Both the position numbers and the translations under genes were made by a program. The notes beneath the pieces were generated by a model that worked only from the letters and a program-made list of their open reading frames with translations, was not told the DNA's origin and did no database searches. This document shows, in pieces, positions 1 through 12,000 of a stretch of 64,000 nt of DNA. Within the stretch, counting starts at the first letter, position 1, and each line of letters starts with the position of its first letter. Origin of the DNA: Nageia nagi (taxonomy: Eukaryota > Pinophyta); contig JBITNC010000002.1 in assembly GCA_050084985.1 (NCBI GenBank), forward strand, positions 22,258,001 through 22,322,000, read 5' to 3'.

Positions 1-2486
1 TATCTCAAGTTTCTAGTTCCTCTCAGAACAATTAATCTCCATACATTTCATCCAATCCGTTAAGAAAAGAATTAACTATAGCAAAGGAAAGAAGTCTGTC
101 GCAATGCAGGGCTCTTTCCACATCTTCAAAATAAAATAAAATCAGAGCAGCAGGAGACACCGGTTGCAAGGTGGGATGTTGATCCAACTCAATATGGCAG
201 GCAGCCCAGTAATGCATTCATGTGCAACATTATTGTGCATGAGCAGATGAAGCATATTATTAGTGTTTTTAATTTTTTGGAAATTGCTTTTATAGTCAAG
301 TTCTTTTACCAGATAGCTATGAAAATATAACCATTGATGAAATTAGTAGTGTATATTTTAACATGTTTTTGTTATCTGTATAATGGCATTCTATTTCCAT
401 CAATAGTGTAGCTTTTAACATGCTTTTATTATTTGTATAGTGACATTCAATTTCCATCCCACTTTCTTGTCGACTGTATTTTTAAGGCTCTCTGTATCCT
501 TGGAAAAAATCAACTCGAAATTCAAATTTGCAAAAATGGAAACATGCTTTAATTTTCTCACCTAGAGAACCTGAATCTGCATATAGATTTATAAAAATGG
601 ACAAATTTTCTATTGGAATGAAAATTTTGATAATTATTTTCTGCAAAAGAACCATCAAATACCTACATTTAATATCAAATCCTTGAATGATCCAAAAAAG
701 CCCCAAATTGCAATATAAAAGCACTTAAACTTGACAATGATGAAAACTCATCCATGCTTTGAGGACATATTAGAATTTTGCTGGATCAAGGACATACCAT
801 AGATTTTTCTACAAATTTCTGTTGACCCCAACTAAAACTTGCATTAAGATCTATAAACCCTAGTGGAAACATTCCTTGGCATAGAAAAGCTGAAATCTGA
901 ATTGAACAAGTTAACAATTATTGTTTGTTATGAAATTTGGAAGCAAAAACTTCATATGACCAAGTTCATTGAAATTAAAAGCAAACTTTATAATTGTTGA
1001 AAACCCAAAATCAGAAATTTGCTGGAAAAAAGATGGGACACGTATCAATAAATAAAATTTAAATTCCCATAAAGCTCAAAAACCTATCCAGTCAAAAAGA
1101 AAATGAAATCCAAAATTAATGTTCTTTTTCTTTGGAAAATGCAACAAAGCAACAATTATTTTCAAGCAATTGATTTAGTAAGAACTTTCTTGAGGAAGTA
1201 AGGTCTTCAATCCAAGCACCAAAGAAACTTCATGCAAATAAATTAGATATTTAGCATACTTTTCCAATAGACCAAAGACGAACATAAGACCAATATTATT
1301 CCTGATACAATACATTTAGGAAAAGTTCAATGAAAATTAAGAATATGATGGCAATATAAACAAGAAGAGCATTAATAGACCATAGATTGCATAAGACCTT
1401 GGAATCTAATAATACCACAGGATCATCCATATCAACTCCAAAGAACACACCCAATATTGATCATTGACAAGAGAATTTGCAAAATGATGAAGACACCTCA
1501 ATAAGGAACAACACTAATGTAATATTCAATAAAATAGAATAAAAAAAAAGATGCCCAAATAAGAGCAGCGGCCATGGTCCAATAAAAACCTAAGGTACCA
1601 CTCACTGCAGAGCCCCAGTAGGTGATTCGCAAGATAAACATAACCTATAGCATAATAATAACCATTCACTCAAACAAACATAGAAGAAACATTAGCAGAT
1701 TATCATTCTAAAAAAAATTGACATCTTCTAATGTCTTAACTATATCACATGACAGAATAAAAAAAACCATAACAATTTCATTCATTTACAGAGTATCAAG
1801 CATAGCATCATCATTGTAGGAACAAGCAGAAAATGAATAAGAGAATCAGAGAATATGGAATCAAGAAAAGATGCCCAAATAAGGGCAGCAGATTTGGTCC
1901 AATAAACACCTAGGTACCACTCACTGGAGAGCACCTGTAGGTGATCTTCAAGGTAAGCATAGCCTATAGCATAATATGATCATGAATTGTAACGAACATA
2001 GATGAAACATTAACAGATATTCATTCTAACAAAGAACTCAACATCTTCTAAAGTCTTAACTATGTCACATGACAGAACAAAAGTGATCATTACAATTTCA
2101 GTCATTCACAGAGTATGAAGAATAGCATCATCATTGTAGTAACAAGCAAAAAATGAACAAGAGCATCAGAAGACATAAATCATACCAACAAGACAGACTT
2201 CTGATCATACAAAATATTCTGCTAAAATTGTTTTCTGCTAACATTTTTGGTACCTATCTTTGCCCTACAGTACTTGAAGTTCAAAAAGAAACAAATGCAA
2301 CAGAAAATCTATTTTCTTCCCTAAGATGGTGCATATACAGCACACAACAATACCTAGCTTATGAGAAAAAAGTTAAAAACTGTATTCCAGAACTACAGGT
2401 TTTCAGAGAACAAATTTACTGAAAACCTCCCTTTAATTCAGTGAAAGCGTCCACCTTCCATTTACCAAATTTTGCATTCCTTAGTT
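1..2486. other. Region left of the last visible host exon, no gene assigned
   Basis: AT-rich sequence in which I find no confident exon. It is probably the large intron after exon 7 of the CNOT11-like gene, because the expected C-terminal part of that protein is absent from the visible sequence. A minus-strand open frame at 32-217 has somewhat coding-like composition but I do not recognise its product and saw no convincing splice sites. A 320-bp tandem duplication occupies 1540-2175 and is listed separately. Confidence 0.5.
1540..2175. repeat. Two-copy tandem duplication, unit about 320 bp
   Basis: The landmark GATGCCCAAATAAG occurs at 1550 and again at 1870. The two copies align along their length, including GGTACCACTCACTG, AACATTA.CAGAT and GCATCATCATTGTAG, with scattered substitutions and small indels. 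Divergence is well above zero, so the duplication is not recent. No open reading frame is shared by both copies. Confidence 0.85.
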
Positions 2487-2741
2487 TCATATACTTAAAA
2501 TCATTTTAGTTCCAATTTTCATAGGTAATCCAGGGTAACATGACAAGGTTTGACACGGGAAACCAGCTGAGAAGAATTTAACTAGAAAAAGCCAACCATG
2601 TACCCGCAGTTCTCGAGCCAGCAGATAGGCTATGTCATCTGTAAAAATGGGGTATGAAAGGGCATCAATCACACTGCAGACCAGCTTCACTATGCGGCTC
2701 AACACATAATATTTAACATAAAAGGAAACAGAGAGCAGCAA
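2487..2741 (-). other. Unassigned coding-like open frame, possible exon
   Basis: An 84-codon minus-strand frame whose centre (about 2580-2700) is more GC-rich than its surroundings. The segment RIVKLVCSV weakly resembles the R-L-V-R-L-V-C block near the C-terminus of CNOT11 proteins. However, the roughly 100 residues that should precede that block are missing between here and exon 7, and the sequence that follows does not match. I cannot assign it. It may be an unrelated repeat fragment or a chance resemblance. Confidence 0.2.
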
Positions 2742-2936
2742 AAAGCTTAGAAGAAGCTATTGTGATCTCATTCTTCCACTATTATAATAAACAGATAAAT
2801 ATGACCAAAATTTAGAACTTTACAACCATTATATTCAATTCTGATTCTCAACATTAACATAACCCTTAAGTAAGATTTTTTAACAGAGTAAACAGGTATA
2901 TTCTACAAGTTTTATATGGAGTGATAACTAATGCAC

Positions 2937-3074
2937 CTGCTGTTGTGCTGGTGCAAGCGCTCCCTTTAAAGCTTTACTTATCAAATCTCTAACAGCAGCT
3001 CCACGGCTAGTGTCAGCACACATGCCGTAATCCCAGAGTAGATTATGCTTGGTATCAGGTGCAAGCCATATTAA
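2937..3074 (-). CDS. CNOT11: CNOT11-like exon 7
   Basis: 46 codons between acceptor GATGCAG|TTA and donor CAG|GTGCAT, phase 0. The exon encodes LIWLAPDTKHNLLWDYG, CADTSRGAAVRDL and ALAPAQQQ, the most strongly conserved part visible. The next exon is not found in the remaining 2.9 kb. Confidence 0.88.
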
Positions 3075-6000
3075 CTGCATCGAATCATAGAAAAAGTTAA
3101 ATAACATACTACAAAAATGCAAATACCAATAAAACAGACATTTTTCAGATGTAGTCAATTGAAGCTAAAAAGCAAATCTAGGTACATGCCTCACTATCCT
3201 GTACAGGAAGCATAGGTGGCACTGGCCTGATCCATGGTGGTTCAAGTCCCTTTAGCGACATATTCTGGAACAAACCAGCTGCTGCAGCCTCTCTATCTCC
3301 ACCACCTATTCGATGTTTGGATAGTGGAGTAGGATCATCAAGCCTGTCAAGTTGGGAAAGAAAAATGTTTCTATCATTGCGCATAGCAAGATTGGGAAAT
3401 GTTTGTAACATTAAGTGCTCTTAAGGAGGATGTCCATCAATTAAACTCCAGATTCATAAGAAAACATACTCAGGTGCATCTGCATCACACCCTAGGGGAA
3501 CATCTGGATCTCGTATCACATTTTTGGTTGCTGCACTGCTCATGTAACTTTTATAGGATTGTACTGGGAGCTTATCTGAACATTGTTTCGTTAATTGTTC
3601 GCGAGACAAGAATGTCTGCATTAGCCAATAGTGACATGTTATTACAAATAATCACAATTTGCATATATCAATTCCAAATATTCCAAAATGCAAAAATATC
3701 TATTGAGCAGAGTATCTTACATGTAAATTTGGATCAAAAGTCTTGATGTACTCTGCTGCAGTTTGACTTGAAATCTGTGCATATAATGTGCAGCAATTCA
3801 AACTAAGGAAATCAGGAATACTGAAAGTTGAAACTATAACTCTTGACAGTAGTACAATATAAAGTGATTAACTATAATTAAATCATTGTGACAACAGTAT
3901 TGAGTAATCATAAGAAATGATGGTAATAAAGATAACCCGAATTCTAATATGAAAAGATGTTATCTAAATTTATTCAGAAGACAATAAAATTAATTGTGGA
4001 CTAAGACAAACTATCAATAGAGAGATTACTTTTATTGATACCACCCAATACCCTTGGAGATTACAGACTTGGGGATGCTGTAGGGACCTCGCACATGCAT
4101 CCCCTTGCAAAAGGAAGGGCTATAGACTAATGGATTGACCAAACCTGAAGCAAACAGGTTGGGAACCATCAACTGTGTTCACAAAAATCCCACAAAATGG
4201 ACAAACAAGATAGCAGGTGTCCCTTGCTGCCCAACAATATCAACATGAAATGATTGACCGAAGCACAACCTCTTGCAAGGCCACCCAACGGAGTCAACTG
4301 ATCCAAAGGCCACATGCCAATCATGAGATGAAACATATTTTTCAAACAATAGGCACCACGAAAGGACAAAAGGATGGGAATAACATTGCAAAGGGTGTAC
4401 ATGTACAATAATCATCTAAAAATCATTGTATAGCCATTCCTCATAAATTGTAATTTCAAATAAATTTCCCCAATGGAAGTTCTACATTAAAGGGATTTCT
4501 CAACATAAAATCCATGTGCTTACTGTCTTTAAGTGTGGGTTTAATTGCAGATCTTGTTTTTCTCCTTTAAATCCATTATTAGAACAGATAAATAAAGTAA
4601 CGTTTAATCTCATACAAGTTCATAAATTAGATTCAATGACATCTGTAAGTGAGGAAGGAAAGAATAAAACACACTTTACAGACATCCATGAGAACATAAA
4701 TAAGGATAGCAGTAAGAAACTCATAACCATTTTCAATAATAGACAGCACTTTGAGTGGCCCTAAAATAATTGTGAAAAAAAAGGCAAACGTAGAATCACT
4801 CCACTTTGACTACAGCTCACATCTAGCGTAATGGTAAAGCAGATTCTATGAAAGCTAGCAGGTCTTATGTTTGAATTCCAGGAGCATTTGTTTAAATAAA
4901 AAGAAATACTCCACTTAGACAAAGGCGTTTTTTGACATATGTAACAGGGAATCTCCCTTTGAAAATAATTTCAAAAGCAAATAAATAAAAGTTCTTAACA
5001 TTGTTCGAGTTATATACTGCAAAAAGGGCATCGTGATCTTATTTTGCATTATTTATCTTTTTTTCTTGTCTACAAAATATAAGTTACATTTGTACAATAA
5101 CTGTTTGAAAGTAGTTCCACATTCCAGAAAACAAATTGACCTCGAGATTTTTTAGTTTAGGTGTAGAGCATATGGTTGGGTATTCAAGACATCCTATATT
5201 CAAGTCCTAGTTGGTACATGATCTTCAACATGGCTATTCTAGACTAGGTAATCTAATATTGAGGTATGACTTGCGCAGAGAGTTGGAAGGTTCATCCAAA
5301 TGCCAGGACAAAATTTGGACTGATGAGAGCCCAAAGATCATAGATAGAACATCTAGACGGCTGATCGGCAGGACTTGGGATGAAGTCCTAGCTGACCCAT
5401 TGTTTCCAACAAAATAATATATAAAATAACACACTTTCATGCATAAAATGACATCTGGAAACATTTCATATTCCTGCAATACTCAAAAAGGATAGTATAT
5501 CATAACCAGAATAAATTGATAATACTCAATAAACAAAATCTGCTTTTGATACCCTTGCTTTTTCTTATTGGATTTCTGACTACTGAACTCACTCGAGTTG
5601 GCATGTATGTTACTACTACAGAAAGGATTTTGACCCAATGTAAGAAATGGTAACTCAATACCTAATGGCAGGGTATCATAATTAAACATGAAAAATCTCA
5701 ACATGCCAAATACAGCCAAGTTAATGCAATGCTTACCAAGGTAAATGGAATCACAGATAGAAAGAACAAATACAAATATTGATTTAAGCTAAACCATATA
5801 AAATAGTAAGGTGAATTAAAAATTTAGAACATATTTTAAACTGACTTATCTAAACATGGCAATCAAGGAGTCAATGCCTAACCTCTTTTTTGCTGATGTT
5901 GCTGTTACTTGAACCAAGAAGCTGAAGCAAAAACGACCTCTCAAGTTTTTCAATACTGTCATCTGTAGCAGCCTAACAGAACCAAACAGCCAAGTTTAAT

Positions 6001-9000
6001 TAGAATTCAGGAAAGAATATCTATATCAACAAAATTATATCTATATCAACATTATTATATCAATTATGTTATTTCACTCATCAATAAGCATGGAACAATG
6101 TATTGTGGGTTGGTAAAAGATACGACCTAACGACATATGAGTTCCAATAATGTCAATGGCCATTTCAGAAGGAATAAAACAACTTTGAGAAATGTCCCAA
6201 AAATCTCTCCACCTTGTAAAAATGGTCTTTTTGTGTTTTGAGTGTGCTGGGGCATCATTGAGGGTAATTTGTCATATTTTGGGGTTAAAATGAGTGTTAT
6301 ACAGGTTAATAAATGTGTTTTGGCAAGTTTAAATGTCAATATATGGGTTAAAAGAGTTTTTTAAGTATTTGGTAAAAGTTTTGGGTTAGAAAAATACATT
6401 AATTTATGTCTTTAATTAGGTAGATATCGTAGCCCATAGATCTTGTGTATTTGAGATCTAATCTCAGCCCTTCATGATTAGATTTAAGACTAGGATTTAT
6501 CTTAGCATTTGGGTAAGAGAATAAAAGAGATCTAAGATATCATTTTGTGGTTGGTTAATTTGGAAAAAGAATTTGGCGAGCATTGCTCTTGGGCCTTAGC
6601 TTGTTTGCTAAGGATTTTCAAAAGCGTTCCCATTAGATCTGATATAGTGGAGGTTGGAGGAGAAATCCGAAGACTTTTTACCCTACTTGAGACAAATCCA
6701 TTGCAAGGTTTGCATTGGCACTTGCATGTATTTCATATTTTAGTACTTGAGCTTAGATCTACAAGAGGACAGGATTGGTTGGTCAGATTGGAGGCTTAAG
6801 GGGTGAGATCCAAGAGCTAACTACCCATTTTAAGAGATTTACATTAGGATTTGCATATTTGAGCTTGCATGTTGATGATTTCTGAAGTTAAAAGCCTCTT
6901 TTGCATCAGATCCGAATATTGAGGGTTTTGGGGTGTTTCGTGATCAGTTGGAGGTTGAAAGAGAGTTATTTGCAAACTAAAAGAGTAGATCTGGCCAAGG
7001 AAAGGGCAGATGAGGAGTTTTTGTGCATTGTTTTGTGTTCAAGAAGCCCTAATAGAGGGACATCTGCATTTAGGGGCATATTTGCATGTTAAAGAGGAAA
7101 AAAACAAGGTTAGATAGCCAAACGTCTACCGCTAGAGAGGGTTTTGTAGTCCAGAATATTAAAATCAGCTTGATCAGAGTGAGATCAATCCCACAAGTCC
7201 AGATTTGAGGGTTTTGAAGCCAAAGTCTACTATATCAGCCAGACATTTCATGCATAAGGTCAACTTGGAGATAATTTGCAATGTTTGGGGAGATGAGCTA
7301 GGGTTTGGAGGTTGGTTTTTGCCATTTGACTAAAATTTTCAGTTGTTGTGATCTCAATTAGGGTTTATAAAAGAAATTTAAATAAAAATACAAAAATATT
7401 TCAGATCTGTTATTTTGCCTAGAAATTTTGTTTTGGGTGTTTGTATTTTGTGTTTGGCACATTGTAGTGGTTTCAGAGTTATGATCTTGTCATTATGAGG
7501 GTTTGTTGATGGTCCATCCATATAACACAAGAGGAAAAGGTAAAGTTTTGCGGACATGTCTAACACTGAGGAAAAGAGGACCATTCTTGAAGAGGCCATG
7601 GCAGTGTTAATGTAGAACCAAGATTCTATGTGGCAAATGCCAAATACCATGTTGAATTTGTTGAATCGAATGGAATGGAGTCAACATGAAACAAGGGAGC
7701 GCATACAGAAATCTCTCCAAGAAATTGCTACAAATCTTAGAGGCCCACAGCATCAAGGAAGTCAAAATCAAAATCGTAATTCCATAAAAAATAACCAAAG
7801 TATTGATGCGGCAGAAAGTTCAGCTCATAGGGGTGTTGGGAATACTCATGGACACCACAATTCAAGGGGAACGACTTCTAAAGCATCCAAGCTTTGGAAA
7901 CCCTCCACACCCATGTTTGTTAATCAGCAAATAGATGAAGTAAATTTAGAAATTGTTGATATGGACGAATGGGCACTATGAGACAGATTTTTAAAGATGC
8001 TAGTAGAATACCAAGAAAGAGTAGAGTTTAATGGATTCAAGAATATACACACTAAAAGAAAGAGAGAAGGTGATAAAAGGGAAGATCTGCAATACAAATT
8101 GGGAAAGTTATCACTACCAAAATTTGATGATAGTGATAAAATTACAACTAGGGGCTGATTGCAAAAATTGCAAAGTTATTTTTCTTTAAGACCCACTATG
8201 AGAATATGAGGTCATGCAATATGCAACCTTTCATCTTGAGGGTGCTGCTCACCAATGGTGGCATCATGAATTAGTTACCAGGAATCATGGTGATATTGTT
8301 TCTTTTGATGAATTTGCTACTAGATTTCTGGACAGGTTTGAAAGAAACAGTGAAAATGATTATTTTAGTGATCTAACTGCCCTTTCTCAAAATGGTACAG
8401 TGGCTGGGTATGTTGAAGAATTTCAGCACTTAAAGTAGTTTCTATAGCTCTAGATCTTGAAACCTCAACAAGTAACAACAGAAATAAGTTTGGACAGCAA
8501 TCCAAACTAAGGCAGCCATTAAAATCAGATCCTGTTGCACCATTTCAGTCAGTAAATCAGCAATAAGATAGATCTATGCCTAATTTTTCAGTACAGAAAT
8601 CTAGACAGCAGTTGAATAAACAAAATCAGATTCAGAATAAAGGGTTTCAACCCCCAGAAAATCAGAATCAGGAAAAAGATAATCTGGATGAAGCTAAAAT
8701 AAAAGATTTGCAGCCGAAAGGTTTATGTTTTCATTGCAAACAGTTATAGAGTCAAACCCATAGATGTCTTAGTAGAGGGCAACATTATGCAGTTGAATTT
8801 TATGTCCCTAAAGATGATGAACCAGTCACTGAAAATGAACATATAGAAAGTACATATGAAGATGCAGAATTTACAACATTTGAGTCAGCACAACCATCAC
8901 TACAGCCCTTACAAGAAGTGGATGAGTCAGATTTTGAAGATGGAAAACAATTGATTACATTAGCTACCCTCACTACCCCAACCAAACAATGCTTCACCAT

Positions 9001-12000
9001 CAAAGTACCAAGCCAAATTCTTGGTGAGTCCATTATTGTATTGATTGATGGTGGGGCAACCCACAACTTTATTGATCAAGATATTGTAGAAAGAAAAGGA
9101 CTTAAGATAGGGACATTTCCTTGTTTTAAAGTGTTATTGGGTAATGGGAGCGTATCTTCTTGCAACAAAGTGGTGGAGAAAGTGGAGCTTACCATAGAAG
9201 ATTATAAGGTAAGTACATTTTTTTATGTTTTTCCTACTGGTGGTAGTCCACAAGTGGTTTTGGGTGTGCAATGGTGGAGTACTATGGGAGATACTTTTGT
9301 TAACTATAATACCTCATTTCTGAAATTTAAATCTGATGGGAGGATAATTGTATTCAAAGGACTTAGAGATCAAACTTCTCCACAAGCAAAAGCAAACAGA
9401 ATGGAATTCATTAAGGATGGCATTAATCAATACTTGATTAGGTGGAAGGATTACCAGACTCAGCTTGCTTGGGGACAAGCAATTTTGAAAGAGCGGACTT
9501 GTAATGTCCCAAAAACCTCTCCACCTTGTACATATGGTCTTTTTGTGTTTTGAGTGTGTTGGGGCGTCATTGAGGGTATTTTGTCATATTTTGGGGTTAA
9601 AATGAGTGTTATAAGGGTTAATAAATATGTTTTGGCAAGTTCAAATCTCAGTATATGGGTTAGGAGAGTTATTTAAGTATTTGGGGAAAAATTTGGGTTG
9701 GAAAAAACATTAATTTTGTCTAAGTGATCTCAACGCAAGATTATATTATAGCCCCTAGATTTTGTGTGTGTGAGATCTAATTTCAGCCCTTCATGATTAC
9801 ATCTAAGGCCAGGATTTATCTTAGCATTAGAGTAAAAGAATAAAAAGAACTAAGATTTCATTTTGTGGCTGGTTAATTTGGAGAACATTGCTTTTGGGCT
9901 TTAGCTTGTTTGCTAAGGATTTCCAAAGGGGTTCCCATTAGATCTGATCTAGTGAAGGTTGGAGGAACAATCTGAAGACTTTTTACCCTACTTGAGACAG
10001 ATCCATTTCAGGGTTTGCATTGGCACTTGCATGCATTTCATATTTCAATACTTGAGCTTAGATCTACAAGAGGACAGGATCGGTTGATCAGATTGGAGGC
10101 TTGAGGGGTGATATCCAGGAGCTAACTACCAATTTAAGAGGCAGATCTAAATTAGAATTTACAGATTTGAGCTTGCATGTTGATGATTTCAAAAGTTAAA
10201 AGCCTCTTTTGTATCAGATCTGAATATTGAGGGTTTTGGGGTGTTCTTGATCAGTTGGAGGCTGAAAGAGAGTTATTCGCAAACTAAAAGAACAGATCAG
10301 GCCAAGGAAAGGGCAGATAAGGAGCTTTTGTGCATTGTTTTGTGTTCAGGAAACCCTAATAGAGGGATGTCTGCCTTTAGGAGGCATATTTGCATGTTAA
10401 AGAAGGAAAAAAAGGTCAGATAGCCAAACGTCTGCCAGTAGGGAGATTTTTGTAGTCCAGAAAATTAAAATCAGCCCTGATCAGAATGACGTTAGTCCCA
10501 CAGGTCCAAATTTGAAGGTTTTGAAGCCAAAGTCTGCCAGATCAGCCAGACATTTCATGCATAAGGGCAGCTTGGAATCAATCTACAATGTCCGGGGAGT
10601 TGAGCTAGGGAGGTTGGTTTTTGCCATTTGCCTGAAATTTCCAGTTGTTGTGATTTCAGTTAGAGTTTGCATGTAAAAGAAATTTAAATAAAAAAAAAAT
10701 ATTTCAGATCTGTTGTTTTGCATATATATTTTGTTTTGGGTGTTTATATTTTGTGTTTGGCACATTACACTTTGATCCATCTTCACCAAAGCCTCAAAAG
10801 GTAATAAATAGAAAATAAAAGACATAGACACAAAGTATAAATAGACAATGCATTTCTCTGAATTCATTAAACCAGCATTGAAAGATTATTGATGCATATA
10901 AGGTAGGAAATTCTTCAAAGAGTAGAACTATATAAAATCACTAATTAACCATAAAAATTATAAGATCACTGATTAACCATAAAAATTATCTTCATGAAAG
11001 AGCTATGGAATAGAATCAAAATGCTTAATACTATTAAGAATGCACCAATATTCCTGGGAGTCACAAATTCAATACTTATGCCAATATAAACTTGAGCTGG
11101 ATGATTACAATTTACCAAAGGTTAGAACTCAAGACAAGATCGAAGAAGAAATGGTCTGCAAACACAGTTATGTCACGTATCAAAAAGAAAAAATGGGACT
11201 ATATATATTATAATAGTGCAAATTGCAAAATATCTACAACATCTTCACAGTAAATACAAGAAACATATGGCTAAACGGCAGCACTAGTAGTAGCCACCAA
11301 GATGGTCAGGGATCATTGAGATGGAACATGGAAAAAAGTTGTTAGGAGAGAATCTCTTAAATATGATACACATATGTAACTTTCCCACTTTTTGTTTATC
11401 TCAGCTACATTCAAACATCTACAAGCAGCTCTCCAAAATTTAGATGCTTATACTACATATCCAGATAAACAACCACATTGATAGCAAGGGAACTTACTTC
11501 AATAAGGTACGACAAAAATGGGTTTGTACGCTCTGAGCAATACAGACTATGCAAAATGTAGAATGCAACCAACCGTTCAGCCTGCTTCAAAACTATGTTA
11601 TCCTGCAATTGCACCCAACATATGACCATAAAGCACCCCAAAACCAAAAAACTATATTTTCTATTACATTCAGTAAAACTTTATTACAGTAGTCTTGAGT
11701 CTTGACACAATCACATGCTAAATATTCATTTAATTAATTAGAATACTTAAAAGAGCAATTTAACCATTACAAGTATCGAAGAAAGGCACTACATTGCTCT
11801 ATAAAGGTGCTATCTATGCAAAAAGAATTGTTAAAATAAGTGGAAATGATAAGAAGATAGCCAAAAAAAGAAGTTCCATCAACAACCTTCATAGAATCAG
11901 AATACACAGGAAAGACCTGCTTTCGATTAAACTACAAATATTAATTTTCTAAGGTTCCACCAAAGCACGCTCCGGTCGCTCTAGCAAATCCAAAGCCCCG

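Larger units (their letters stand above)
6193..10764 (+). mobile_element. Non-autonomous Ty3/gypsy LTR retrotransposon inside intron 2
   Basis: Two long direct repeats (6193-7461 and 9504-10764) both start TGTCCCAAAAA and end TTTGGCACA, the usual TG...CA termini. The primer-binding site TGGTTTCAGAG lies just after the first LTR and resembles the initiator-Met tRNA complement TGGTATCAGAG. Between the LTRs are gag and aspartic protease remnants, but no RT, RNase H or integrase. The element lies opposite to the host gene and accounts for most of intron 2. No clean target-site duplication is visible at its ends. The LTRs differ by many substitutions and small indels, so the insertion is old. Confidence 0.9.

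Noticed and set aside
4169-4415. Three overlapping open frames on both strands
   Set aside because: Mutually overlapping frames with no family-like features, probably chance in a less AT-rich repeat.
5150-5235. Possible second SINE (GTGTAGAGCATATGG and TATTCAAGTCCTAG)
   Set aside because: Box matches are weak and no tail or target duplication is visible.
6183-10775. CTTTGA on both sides of the intron-2 gypsy element as a target duplication
   Set aside because: It is separated from the LTR ends by unequal extra bases, so it does not fit a 5-bp duplication directly at the termini.
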